A stretch of DNA of 64,000 nucleotides, taken from NCBI GenBank assembly GCA_023461275.1, contig JAEYMI010000101.1:1-64000 (forward strand). Direction: 5' to 3'. Numbering within the stretch: the stretch's first letter is position 1; each line of letters opens with the position of its first letter. This document shows, one piece after another, positions 53,121 through 61,375 of the stretch. Origin of the DNA: Actinomycetes bacterium. GTDB taxonomy: Bacteria > Actinomycetota > Actinomycetes > Mycobacteriales > Mycobacteriaceae. Below the pieces are notes generated by a model, which was not told the DNA's origin, searched no databases, and saw only the letters and a program-made list of their open reading frames with translations. A program made the position numbers and the translations under genes.

Positions 53121-54518
53121 TCAGCTGCTCGGGCGCGCGACCTTGTCGGGCTCCGACGCGGCGAGCATCTCGTCACGCTCGACGACCTTGACCCGCTCGC
53201 GGCCTTCGGCAGCACCGAGGTTGCGCTCGTGCTCGTCGAGTCGGTACCAGCCGTCCCAGGTGGTGAACGGGACACTCTTGGACTCGAGCAGTGCGATCAC
53301 GGCATCCTCGGACGGATCCTCGGGCACGTTGAGCGCGTCGTTGGTCATGTCCTCGATGATGCATTCGACGGTCTCGTTGGCGTCGCCCTTGGTGTGGCCG
53401 ATCAGGCCGACCGGGCCGCGCTTGATCCAGCCGGTCGCGTACAGACCGGTCAGGTGGGTGCCGTCGTCGAAGATGCGTCCGGCCTCGTTCGGGATGACCC
53501 CGGCCTGGCTGTCGAACGGGATCTCCGGCAGGTTGTCCGAGAGGTAGCCGACGGCACGGTAGACCGCGCCGATCTCCCAGTCGGTGTGCTTGCCGGTGGG
53601 CTTCACATTGCCGGTGCCGTCGAGCTGGGTGCGCTCGGTCCGCAGGCCGACGACCTTGCCGTCTTCGCCCAGGATCTCGATGGGGCTTTCGAAGAAGTGC
53701 AGGAAGAGCTTGTGGATCGCGCCCTGCTTGGGATCGCGGATCGCGTAGTTCTCGATGATCGTGGCGACCTGATCGGTGATCTTGCTGCCGCGACGCGCGA
53801 CCGTCGAGCCCTCGTCGTAGTCGATGTCCTCGGGGTTGACGACGACCTCGATGTTGGGGGAGTGGTCGAGTTCCTTGAGCTCGAGCGGCGTGAACTTGGC
53901 CTGCGCCGGTCCACGACGACCGAAGACGTGCACCTCGACAGCCTTATTGGCCTTGAGGCCCTCATAGACGTTCGGCGGGATCTCGGTCGCCAGCAGCTCG
54001 TCGCCGGTCTTGGCGAGCACACGCGCGACGTCGAGCGCAACGTTTCCGACGCCGATGACGGCAACTTTCTCCTGCTCCAGCGGCCAGGTGCGCGGGAAGT
54101 CGGGGTGGCCGTCGTACCAGGCGACGAACTGCGCGGCGCCGTAGCTGCCGTCGAGGTCGATGCCGGGGATGTCCAGGGCGCGGTCGTCGGTGGCGCCGGT
54201 GGAGAAGATCACCGCGTCGTAGTGCTTCTTGAGCTCGTCGAGGGTGATGTCGGTGCCGTAGTCGATGTTGCCGAGCAGGCGGACCTGCGGCTTGTCGAGG
54301 ACCTTGTGCAGCGCGGTGATGATGCCCTTGATACGCGGATGATCAGGGGCGACGCCGTAGCGGATGAGGCCGAACGGTGCGGGCATGCGCTCGTAAAGGT
54401 CGATGCTGACCCCGCGATCCTTGGCGGTGTCGGACTTCATCAGTGCGTCGGCTGCGTAGATCCCCGCGGGACCCGCGCCGACGATGGCAACCCGCAAGGG
54501 CCGGCTGTTGTCGGTCAT
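53121..54518 (-). CDS. fprA: Ferredoxin/adrenodoxin-type NADP+ reductase FprA
   Basis: 465 residues, the length of mycobacterial FprA. The FAD site is VAIVGAGPAGIYAADALM, then RYGVAPDHPRIKGI. The NADP site is VAVIGVGNVALDVARVLA, and the second FAD motif YATGWIKRGPVGLIGHTKGDA is diagnostic of the adrenodoxin-reductase group. It passes electrons from NADPH to ferredoxins of P450s and Rieske oxygenases. It lies just upstream of the dioxygenase regulator, outside the two palindromic elements, and may serve the dioxygenase. Confidence 0.93.
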   Translation of the reverse strand: MTDNSRPLRVAIVGAGPAGIYAADALMKSDTAKDRGVSIDLYERMPAPFGLIRYGVAPDHPRIKGIITALHKVLDKPQVRLLGNIDYGTDITLDELKKHYDAVIFSTGATDDRALDIPGIDLDGSYGAAQFVAWYDGHPDFPRTWPLEQEKVAVIGVGNVALDVARVLAKTGDELLATEIPPNVYEGLKANKAVEVHVFGRRGPAQAKFTPLELKELDHSPNIEVVVNPEDIDYDEGSTVARRGSKITDQVATIIENYAIRDPKQGAIHKLFLHFFESPIEILGEDGKVVGLRTERTQLDGTGNVKPTGKHTDWEIGAVYRAVGYLSDNLPEIPFDSQAGVIPNEAGRIFDDGTHLTGLYATGWIKRGPVGLIGHTKGDANETVECIIEDMTNDALNVPEDPSEDAVIALLESKSVPFTTWDGWYRLDEHERNLGAAEGRERVKVVERDEMLAASEPDKVARPSS

Positions 54519-54645
54519 GGAGTGAGTGTCCTCGACTGTCGTGTGACGGCGTTTATCCCCCCTACGGTAGGCGTTGGGTCGCGAGCACCCAAAACGGGTG
54601 TGAGGGGGACCTCACATGGCCAGGTCGACGGCCACTACTTCACCT

Positions 54646-55665
54646 TTACTTCAGTGCCTTTGCGATGGGTTCGACGATCTGCCCGCCCACCCAGCCGATG
54701 GTGAGAACCGTCGGCACCGACATCGCGTTGCCGACCAACTGCGACGTGTAGACCACTCGGCCCGCCTTTGCGGCCGGTAGCGACGAGAACGCCGCGTTGG
54801 CCTTGAGGCGATCGTTGGCGCCTGACCAGTCGACGGCGACGATGACGTCGGCGGCGTTGAGCTGGTTGAGGTTCTCCGCCGAGAGCGATCCATAGAAACC
54901 GTTGGTGATCACCGGTTTCAGCTGCTCGGGAAAGGTCAGTCCGTAGCCGGCGAGCATCTGCCCGCGGCCGTCGGTGGGGCCGTAGACCGAGACACCGCCG
55001 TCGGGCGTGCCGGTGATGACGACGCCGGTCTTGCCGTTGAATTCCGGATGGTCGCCGCGGACGCCGGCCTGGTAGCCCTTGGCGTCGGCGATCTTGGTGG
55101 CGACCGCCTGTGGAAGTCCAACGGCCTTGCCGATCTCGATGGCCTGCAGGTCCCACGGCACCTGCCAGTCGGGGAAGTCGGCCGGGCGGACGATGGTCGG
55201 GGTGGTCTTGGCCAGCAGGTCGTACTGCTCGCGGGTGGGAGCGGCGCCGACGGCGGTGACCAGGTCGGGATTGGTGGCCAGCGTCTTGGCGATCTGCGCG
55301 CCGAACTCCGCCGACGAGTTCGACAGCACCACCGGCTTCGAGTCGCCGATCAGCTTCTCGTTCCAGGGCGACGACGCCTGGTCGGGTGAGCCGAACGGCG
55401 CGATCGTGGTCGGGTGGATGCCCACCGAGAGCAGTGTGTCGGCGTCGCCGACGCCCATCGCCGCGACCCGCTGGGGGGCCGAGGTCACCGTCGTCGAACC
55501 GTATTCGTGGGTGATCGTCGCAGGTAGGGCACCGGCTTCGGCGGTGGCCGACGAGGCGGTCGTCGACGACTCGTCGGGGGCTGAACACGCGGCGCCGGCG
55601 AGCAGGACCAGGGCCGCGCCGACACCGAGAAGGGATCGGGTGGTGGTGGATCTCTTCGGAGGCAT
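54646..55665 (-). CDS. Iron-siderophore ABC transporter substrate-binding lipoprotein (FecB/FepB type)
   Basis: 339 residues. The N-terminus has a basic region, a hydrophobic span and Cys27 (LAGAACSAP), a somewhat non-canonical lipobox. The periplasmic-binding domain of class III shows PQRVAAMGVGDADTLLSVGIHPTTIAP, a central helix and the C-terminal VDWSGANDRL region. It would hand ferric siderophore to the FecCD permeases encoded at 45525-47617. A strong IdeR-like box lies 37-53 nt upstream of the ATG. Confidence 0.88.
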   Translation of the reverse strand: MPPKRSTTTRSLLGVGAALVLLAGAACSAPDESSTTASSATAEAGALPATITHEYGSTTVTSAPQRVAAMGVGDADTLLSVGIHPTTIAPFGSPDQASSPWNEKLIGDSKPVVLSNSSAEFGAQIAKTLATNPDLVTAVGAAPTREQYDLLAKTTPTIVRPADFPDWQVPWDLQAIEIGKAVGLPQAVATKIADAKGYQAGVRGDHPEFNGKTGVVITGTPDGGVSVYGPTDGRGQMLAGYGLTFPEQLKPVITNGFYGSLSAENLNQLNAADVIVAVDWSGANDRLKANAAFSSLPAAKAGRVVYTSQLVGNAMSVPTVLTIGWVGGQIVEPIAKALK

Positions 55666-55701
55666 CGGACATCCTTGCAGTCGGGTGGTGTGCAGCCTGT
55701 G

Positions 55702-55718
55702 TGGTTAGCCTCACCATA
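55702..55718 (-). promoter_or_regulatory. IdeR/DtxR iron box
   Basis: TGGTTAGCCTCACCATA matches the IdeR/DtxR core (AGGTTAGSCTAACCTWA) at 14 of 17 positions and is itself an imperfect palindrome. It lies 37-53 nt before the siderophore-binding protein gene, in the promoter region. This predicts repression by iron-loaded IdeR. Confidence 0.75.
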
Positions 55719-55770
55719 ACCACGCTGATGCCCCGGTCGGCCCGTCTTGGGTGATCGTTAGACTTCCGCC

Positions 55771-56256
55771 ATGTCCGAAAAGCGCGACTCCGAGCAGGTA
55801 CCCGACGAGTCCGCGGCCAGTCCGTCGTGGGTCAAGGCATGGCCGTTTCTGCTGGCGCTGACGGTGGTGGTGGTTGCGGTCGCGTGGATTCTGATCTCCA
55901 ACCTGACCCGGCCGGCCGCAGATCGTGCCGATGATTCCGGCCAGGTGAATCTGGCGATCAATGAGGTCTACACCGCACGCAACTCGCTCGACTTCGGGGC
56001 GTACAAGGCGGCGACCTGCTCCCAGGAGGCGTCGGCGTCGTCGTTTCCCAGTGAGCAGACCTTTGTCGACGACAATCGCCGATCCCGAGATGTCAACGGC
56101 GTCATCGTGATTCCCGAGATCACCGACGTCAACATTTCGGGCGAGCAGGCGACCGCCACGGTGCACTGGAATTTCAAGAACCGGCCCGACGAAAAGCACA
56201 CCGACGAGGTGAGCCTCGTTCGCGAGAACGACACCTGGAAGGTGTGCAAGGCCTGA
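55771..56256 (+). CDS. Small single-pass membrane protein, Rv0361-like extracytoplasmic domain
   Basis: 161 residues. A short charged N-terminus precedes one transmembrane helix (about 22-44, AWPFLLALTVVVVAVAWILI). The outer domain has NEVYTARNSLDFGAYKAATCSQ and ends RENDTWKVCKA. Both the ending and the spaced cysteines resemble the C-terminus of the large acidic protein at 19026-21113 (DDWKVCTQ). The fold is probably NTF2/cystatin-like, with one disulfide. Function unknown. It is divergent from the siderophore-binding protein gene. Confidence 0.7.
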   Translation: MSEKRDSEQVPDESAASPSWVKAWPFLLALTVVVVAVAWILISNLTRPAADRADDSGQVNLAINEVYTARNSLDFGAYKAATCSQEASASSFPSEQTFVDDNRRSRDVNGVIVIPEITDVNISGEQATATVHWNFKNRPDEKHTDEVSLVRENDTWKVCKA

Positions 56257-56258
56257 TC

Positions 56259-56324
56259 TGATGTGGGTTGGGTCGCTGCCTCATGCGGGTTGAGTGGCTC
56301 CCTGATGCGGGTTGGGTCGCCTGC
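56259..56324. repeat. Three 22-nt tandem repeats
   Basis: Units at 56259, 56281 and 56303 share (T)GATG(C/T)GGGTTG(G/A)GT. The array starts 2 nt after the membrane protein stop, in the 360-nt gap before the rhodanese gene. Confidence 0.75.
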
Positions 56325-56394
56325 GGGCGAAGCGAGCCGGCATATCGAAACCGTCAGCGCCCCAACGCAACCCGTAGAAACAGAAACACCCTAT

Positions 56395-56434
56395 CTCGTC
56401 AGAAACACTACGCACGCGCAGTGTTTCTGACGAG
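56395..56434. terminator. 15-bp hairpin in the gap before the rhodanese gene
   Basis: Arms CTCGTCAGAAACACT (56395-56409) and its exact complement (56420-56434) enclose a 10-nt loop. AGAAACA and TGTTTCT also recur at 56377 and 56448, so the area is a cluster of small inverted repeats. The rest of the gap (56435-56616) holds no evident gene. Confidence 0.7.
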
Positions 56435-56616
56435 AACCGGCGTTTCTGTCCGCCGGCCGTGCCCAGTCGACGCCCAACCATGCCCGGTCGGTGCCCGGCC
56501 GACGTCGAAACGCACCGGTCCCGTGGCCCCGGCGTTGCGCGGGTAGATTGTCACAGCGTGGTCGACGAGAAGCGCAGTCGACGACATCGACAACGGACAG
56601 TGGAAGGGTGCGAGGC

Positions 56617-57030
56617 ATGACCTATGCCGGCGATCTGACGCCCCAGCAGGCCTGGGAGAAGCTCGAGACCGAACCGAACACCGTCCTGGTCGACTGTCGC
56701 ACCACCGCCGAGTGGGCGTTCGTCGGTGTGCCCGACCTCGACGTCATCGGCAAGAAAGCGGTCTTCATCGAGTGGACCAGCTTTCCCGACGGCAAACCCA
56801 ACGAGGCGTTCGTCGCCGAACTGCGCGACGCGGGGGTGACCGACGACAACGAGGTCATCTTCCTGTGCCGCTCCGGTAACCGATCCATCGGCGCGGCCGA
56901 ATCGGCCACCGCCGCCGGAATCGCCAAGGCCTACAACGTCCTCGACGGCTTCGAAGGCGCGCTCGACGAGAACGATCATCGCGGCGCCACCGGCTGGCGG
57001 GCATTGAATCTTCCGTGGCGGCAATCATGA
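56617..57030 (+). CDS. Rhodanese-domain protein (Rv0390-like)
   Basis: 137 residues from ATG 56617. Single rhodanese domain: VLVDCRTTAEWAFVGVPDL, then the active-site Cys84 in FLCRSGNRS, and VLDGFEGALDENDHRGATGW. It transfers sulfane sulfur. Its stop overlaps the metZ ATG by 4 nt, the same pairing as Rv0390-metZ in M. tuberculosis, so it probably supplies or handles sulfur for homocysteine synthesis. Confidence 0.9.
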   Translation: MTYAGDLTPQQAWEKLETEPNTVLVDCRTTAEWAFVGVPDLDVIGKKAVFIEWTSFPDGKPNEAFVAELRDAGVTDDNEVIFLCRSGNRSIGAAESATAAGIAKAYNVLDGFEGALDENDHRGATGWRALNLPWRQS

Positions 57031-58226
57031 GTCGCCCTCTGCCGGAAGGTGTTTCGCCGGAGACGCTCGCTGTGCGAGCGGGCCTGGCGCGCTCGGGCTT
57101 CTATGAGACGGCCGAGGCCATGTACCTCACCAGTGGATACGTCTACGACTCCGCCGAGGCCGCCGAACGTGCCTTCACCGGCGAGGACGAGCGCTTCGTC
57201 TACTCGCGCTACGGCAATCCGACGGTGGAGATGTTCCAGGAGCGACTGCGCCAAATGGACGGCGCCCAGGCATGTTTCGCGACGGCCAGCGGTATGGCCG
57301 CGGTCTTCGTCGCACTCGGTGCGCTGCTCAAGGCCGGCGACCGATTGGTCGCGGCACGCAGCCTGTTCGGGTCGTGCTTCGTCGTCGCCAACGAGATCCT
57401 GCCGCGGTGGGGGGTGACCACCGAGTTCGTCGACGGTGAGGACCTCGCGCAGTGGGAGAAAGCGCTCGCCACGCCGGCCGATGCGGTGTTCTTCGAGACG
57501 CCGTCGAACCCGATGCAGAGCCTCGTCGACGTCGCGAAGGTGTCGGAGTTGGCGCACAAGGCCGGCGCACAAGTGGTGCTGGACAACGTCTTTGCCACGC
57601 CACTGCTGCAGCGCGGCTTCGACCTGGGTGCCGACGTGATCGTCTACTCGGGCACCAAGCACATCGACGGCCAGGGCCGGGTGATGGGCGGTGCGGTGCT
57701 GGGGAGCAAGGACTACATCGACGGCCCGGTGCAGACACTGATGCGCCACACCGGACCGGCGCTGAGCCCGTTCAACGCGTGGACACTGCTCAAGGGCATG
57801 GAGACGTTGAAGCTTCGCGTCGACGCGTCGGTGGCCTCCGCGCTGCGGATCGCCCAGTTCCTCGAAGACGACCCGCGCGTCAGCTGGGTGAAATACCCCT
57901 TCCTGCAATCACATCCGCAGTATGAGTTGGCGACGTCGCAGATGTCGGGCGGTGGCACCGTGGTAACCTTCGAGATCGCTGACCGCGATGGCGTCGACGG
58001 CAAGAAGCGTGCCTTCGAAGTCCTCAACGGACTGCGCATCATCGACATCTCCAACAACCTCGGCGACTCCAAGTCGTTGATCACCCACCCGGCGACCACC
58101 ACCCATCGTGCGATGGGCCCGGAGGGCCGCGCGGCGATCGGACTCGGCGATTCGGTCGTGCGGTTGTCGGTGGGTCTCGAGGGCATCGACGATTTGTTGG
58201 GCGATCTGGATCAGGCGCTCGGCTGA
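57027..58226 (+). CDS. metZ: O-succinylhomoserine sulfhydrylase
   Basis: 399 residues from ATG 57027. PLP enzyme of the Cys/Met metabolism family making homocysteine directly from O-succinylhomoserine and sulfide. PLP lysine is Lys211 (VIVYSGTKHIDGQGRV). Other landmarks are YSRYGNPTVEMF, FATASGMAAVFVALGALL, NPMQSLVDVAKV and SLGDSKSLITHPATTTH-type ending (as GDSKSLITHPATTTHRAM). The rhodanese stop overlaps its start. A GC-rich hairpin follows. Confidence 0.93.
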   Translation: MSRPLPEGVSPETLAVRAGLARSGFYETAEAMYLTSGYVYDSAEAAERAFTGEDERFVYSRYGNPTVEMFQERLRQMDGAQACFATASGMAAVFVALGALLKAGDRLVAARSLFGSCFVVANEILPRWGVTTEFVDGEDLAQWEKALATPADAVFFETPSNPMQSLVDVAKVSELAHKAGAQVVLDNVFATPLLQRGFDLGADVIVYSGTKHIDGQGRVMGGAVLGSKDYIDGPVQTLMRHTGPALSPFNAWTLLKGMETLKLRVDASVASALRIAQFLEDDPRVSWVKYPFLQSHPQYELATSQMSGGGTVVTFEIADRDGVDGKKRAFEVLNGLRIIDISNNLGDSKSLITHPATTTHRAMGPEGRAAIGLGDSVVRLSVGLEGIDDLLGDLDQALG

Positions 58227-58241
58227 TCTGGCTTCGATGAG

Positions 58242-58260
58242 CCGGGCTCGACGAGCCCGG
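58242..58260. terminator. Compact hairpin between convergent metZ and amidohydrolase
   Basis: Nine-nt arms CCGGGCTCG and CGAGCCCGG around a single A (the inner pairs would open to form the loop). It lies 15 nt after metZ and 14 nt before the end of the minus-strand gene, so it can serve both. Confidence 0.7.
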
Positions 58261-58274
58261 TCCACGCCGGGCGT

Positions 58275-59072
58275 CTACACCGCCAGCCGATAGAACGCAA
58301 CGGCGTTGTCGTGCAGCACGGCGTCGAGGTGCTCCTCGCCAACCGCATCTGCGAGCACGCCGAGATCGTCTTCGCTGAACGGGCGGTCCGCCCGAGTCGA
58401 CGGGAGGTCACTCCCGAACATCAGGGCCTCGGGGTTGGCCTTGCACACTGCGGCCAGCGTCGCCGCCACATCAAGCTTGACGCGGCCGAATCCGGTCGCT
58501 TTCACTCGGACACCGGACTCGACAAGCCTGAGCAGTGTCGGGAGTCCGTCGGCAGACATGCCCAGATGATCGATGCTGGCCGACGGCAGTGCCGCGACCA
58601 CATCGTCGAGGTCACCCAGTGCGCTCGCATCCGCATACAGTTCGGTGTGCCAGCCGGCCACCTCGTGCACTCGGCGCGCGAAGCGGTCCAGTTCATCCGT
58701 CGATTCGGAGCCGCCGCGGCGGACGTTGAATCTGATGGCTCGCACGCCCAGTTTGTCGAGTCGGAGGATCTCCTCGTCGGAGACCGAGGCCGGAAGCTGA
58801 GTGACGCCGACAAATTGTGAACCGAGCGCGTTGAGCGAGTGTTCCAAGTACTCCTGATCAAACCCTTGAAACGATCCTGATACGACGGCGCCACCCACGA
58901 TGTTCATCGACGAACCGCGGGTGGTGTAGTCGTCGACGGTGAATGTGGGAGGAAAGTATCCATTGTTGCCGATCAGGTGAAACGCAGGATCTATCACGTG
59001 AAAATGCGCGTCGAATATTGGCCGTTGCAACGCACGGGTCGTCGATTGCGAGAACGATTCAGCATGAGTCAT
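58275..59072 (-). CDS. Amidohydrolase-2 family metal-dependent hydrolase
   Basis: 265 residues. The N-terminal metal motif is FDAHFHVID. The barrel shows VGVTQLPASVSDEEI, GVRAIRFNVRRGG, SIDHLGMSADGLP and the C-terminal LMFGSDLPSTRADRPFSEDD with the catalytic Asp. The family (TIM-barrel hydrolases such as LigI/2-pyrone-4,6-dicarboxylate lactonase) hydrolyses lactones or decarboxylates acids. Nothing nearby tells the substrate. It is divergent from the riboswitch-controlled operon. Confidence 0.85.
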   Translation of the reverse strand: MTHAESFSQSTTRALQRPIFDAHFHVIDPAFHLIGNNGYFPPTFTVDDYTTRGSSMNIVGGAVVSGSFQGFDQEYLEHSLNALGSQFVGVTQLPASVSDEEILRLDKLGVRAIRFNVRRGGSESTDELDRFARRVHEVAGWHTELYADASALGDLDDVVAALPSASIDHLGMSADGLPTLLRLVESGVRVKATGFGRVKLDVAATLAAVCKANPEALMFGSDLPSTRADRPFSEDDLGVLADAVGEEHLDAVLHDNAVAFYRLAV

Positions 59073-59253
59073 TACGTTGGCCCTTTACGCACAGAATCCC
59101 GTTAGAAGGCCTAAGGATAGAGGCTGGGCTAGGTCGCGACGGTGATTCAGCACGATGGCTGCTGCGTCGTGACCCCGGGTCGAAGTTTCATGCACGGTGA
59201 GCGAAACATCCCGCGGGGTTGACTCCAACCGTCCTCATCGGCCAACCTTGGTG

Positions 59254-59335
59254 CAGGTCATGAGTACCAGCGCAAAGCCCCGGCTCGCTGGTCGGCAACC
59301 CTCCGCCACGGTGGGGTGCTCCGGGTGACGACCTG
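59254..59335 (+). ncRNA. SAM-IV-type riboswitch
   Basis: The leader carries the actinobacterial S-box core: P1 CAGGTC (59254-59259) pairs with GACCTG (59330-59335). Next comes ATGAGTACCAGCG with P2 (59266-59272 against 59286-59292). Between the P2 arms is the AAAGCCCCGGCT loop, which can pseudoknot with CCGGG at 59321-59325. GGCAACCCTCC and GGTGGGGTGCTCCGGGTGA complete it. A small hairpin (GTCC/GGAC, 59342-59353) follows, then AAGGAG. This is the form I remember for SAM-IV aptamers upstream of sulfur genes. Bound SAM should switch the downstream operon off. Confidence 0.82.
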
Positions 59336-59385
59336 GCCGTAGTCCGACCGGACACGGCAAGCGTGGATTCCAAGGAGCTATTGCG

Positions 59386-60789
59386 ATGACTGCTGTCCTG
59401 GGCATTTCTGATGCCATTTCGATCGATACCCGTGTCGATGCAAGCCGAGTCGACGACCTCGACTTCGACTGCCTCAAGTGCGACGCCACCGTCCCGGCCC
59501 TCGCGCCGGTTGTCGGGGCCGACGAGCAGGTGCCGACCACCCGTGGCGGCGTCCGGTACGCCAACCTCGACTACGCAGCCAGCGCCCCGGCCCTGCGCAG
59601 TGTCGCCGACACTGTTACTGCAGTTCTCGGGCAGTACGCGAGCGTGCATCGCGGCGCCGGACACCTCTCGCAGGTGACCACTGCCCGCTACGAGCAGGCC
59701 CGTGAAGTGGTTCGCGATTTCGTCCGCGGTCGCCGCGACGACGCTGTGGTCTTCACCCGCAACACCACCGACGCCATCAACCTGGCCGCCCACATCACCC
59801 CCGGTGACGTGGTGGTTCTCGACATCGAGCACCACGCCAACCTGCTGCCGTGGTGCCGGACGACCGCCGATGGCACCACCCGCGCCCGCGTGGTGACCGC
59901 GCGCGCCACCATCGCCGAGACCATCGACGCGCTTGATGAGGAACTGTCCCGCAAGCCCGCGGCGCTGCTCACGGTGACCGCCGCATCGAATGTGACCGGC
60001 GAGGTGCTGCCGATCGGACGGCTGGCCTCGCTCGCGCACCGGCATGGCGCCCGGATCCTCGTCGACGCCGCACAGCTTGTCGCGCACCGCCCGGTGTCGA
60101 TCGTCAGCCATGGCATCGACTACCTGGTGTTCTCCGGCCACAAGCTGTACGCCCCGTTCGGGGCCGGCGTGCTCGTCGGGCGTCAGGACTGGCTGGATGC
60201 CGCCGAACCCTACCTCGCCGGTGGGGGAGCGACTGCCGCCGTGGGTATTTCGGACATCCCGGCCGAGGATCGTTCGGAAGCCGATGTCGCCTGGCACGTT
60301 GGACCGGCCCGTCACGAGGCCGGCACCCCGAACGTGCTCGGCGTGGTGTCGATCGCGGCGGCCTGCTCCACCATTCGCGAGATCGGTTGCGAGGCAATCG
60401 GTGTGCATGAGTCAGCGCTCGTCGGACGCTTCGACGACGGCCTCGCGTCGATCCCCGGCATCAAGCCGCTGCGGATCTTCGACGACGCCGACGCCGATCG
60501 GGTCGGCATCGCCGGCTTCGTTGTGGACGGGTACACACCCCGACAGGTCGCCGAGTACCTCAGTGATCACCACGGGATCGGCGTTCGCGACGGAAAGTTC
60601 TGCGCCCACCCGGTTCTCAACCGGCTCGGCTACCCCGACGGCGCGGTCCGCGCCAGCTTCGGGCTGGGCACCAGCTCCGCCGACATCGACCGCCTGCTCG
60701 CCGCACTGACTGAACTGACTGCCGCCCAGGGCAATTCCGGCTCCACCCGACACCGCCCCGTCCACATCCACGAGGAGAACCACTCATGA
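59386..60789 (+). CDS. Class V aminotransferase, cysteine desulfurase-like (SAM-riboswitch controlled)
   Basis: 467 residues; ATG 59386 with AAGGAG 8 nt upstream. It has the SufS/CsdA layout: YANLDYAASAPALRSV, VHRGAGHLSQVTTARYEQAR, IEHHANLLPW, the PLP lysine Lys253 (SGHKLYAPFGAG) and Cys406 in RDGKFCAHPV, the position of the persulfide cysteine. An unusual N-terminal extension has CLKC (Cys29, Cys32), and the C-terminus is His-rich (HRPVHIHEENHS). It likely mobilises sulfur from cysteine or a related thiol. The riboswitch ties it to methionine/SAM supply, not to Fe-S assembly. Confidence 0.85.
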   Translation: MTAVLGISDAISIDTRVDASRVDDLDFDCLKCDATVPALAPVVGADEQVPTTRGGVRYANLDYAASAPALRSVADTVTAVLGQYASVHRGAGHLSQVTTARYEQAREVVRDFVRGRRDDAVVFTRNTTDAINLAAHITPGDVVVLDIEHHANLLPWCRTTADGTTRARVVTARATIAETIDALDEELSRKPAALLTVTAASNVTGEVLPIGRLASLAHRHGARILVDAAQLVAHRPVSIVSHGIDYLVFSGHKLYAPFGAGVLVGRQDWLDAAEPYLAGGGATAAVGISDIPAEDRSEADVAWHVGPARHEAGTPNVLGVVSIAAACSTIREIGCEAIGVHESALVGRFDDGLASIPGIKPLRIFDDADADRVGIAGFVVDGYTPRQVAEYLSDHHGIGVRDGKFCAHPVLNRLGYPDGAVRASFGLGTSSADIDRLLAALTELTAAQGNSGSTRHRPVHIHEENHS

Positions 60790-61238
60790 CCGTATCCCTG
60801 CTCGGCGCCCCGATCAGCATCGGCCGTCCTGCCCTGCAGGTCGCGCTGGCCGGTGACGATGTTGTCGAGACCCTGCCGATCGTGGTCCGACGGGCGACGC
60901 TCCGGGACGCTCAGCGCACCCGGTCTCTGCTGCGGTCGGGCACCCACGATCCCGCGAACTTCGTTGTCGCGCTTGAGATCGAGGCCGCCATCGCGCCGAT
61001 CGCGGCGTCGGCCCGGGCTGCCGTCGAAGAGGTCGACCGACGAGGTGCGTCCGGCGAACCGGAAACCATCCGTTACGTCGGCACCGCGCACGGTCTGCTC
61101 ACTCTGATCCGCGACATCTACGCCAGCGAGGTCGCCGACGCGGTGATCATCACCCCGCTCGACGGATCGGCGACGGCTGCGCGGGTGCGTCAGCAGGTGC
61201 TGCCCTATGTCGCCGTCCGAAACCGTTTGGCGGCATGA
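60786..61238 (+). CDS. Small protein coupled to the desulfurase-like enzyme
   Basis: 150 residues from ATG 60786, overlapping the desulfurase-like stop by 4 nt. The first half (GAPISIGRPALQVALAGDD, then RRATLRDAQRTRSLLRSG) is not recognisable. The second half (IRYVGTAHGLLTLIRDIYASEVADAVIITPLDGSATAARVRQQVLPYV) resembles the last helix-strand unit of luciferase-like flavin monooxygenases. It may be a reduced descendant or only a partner protein. It belongs to the SAM-controlled transcript. Confidence 0.6.
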   Translation: MTVSLLGAPISIGRPALQVALAGDDVVETLPIVVRRATLRDAQRTRSLLRSGTHDPANFVVALEIEAAIAPIAASARAAVEEVDRRGASGEPETIRYVGTAHGLLTLIRDIYASEVADAVIITPLDGSATAARVRQQVLPYVAVRNRLAA

Positions 61239-61375
61239 TTTCCCGGGCGTGGGCCACCATCTCGTCGGCTTGCCTCAGCCTTGCCGGCCGGGTGTTGACA
61301 CAGGCTCGGCAGGAGAACGTCGTCGCGGCGGTAGTTGACGCCACATACCTGTGAGACCGAGTCTGTGTCAGCTCA

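Noticed and set aside
56257..56616. SAM riboswitch before the rhodanese-metZ operon
   Set aside because: The gap holds tandem and inverted repeats but none of the S-box core motifs seen at 59254-59335.
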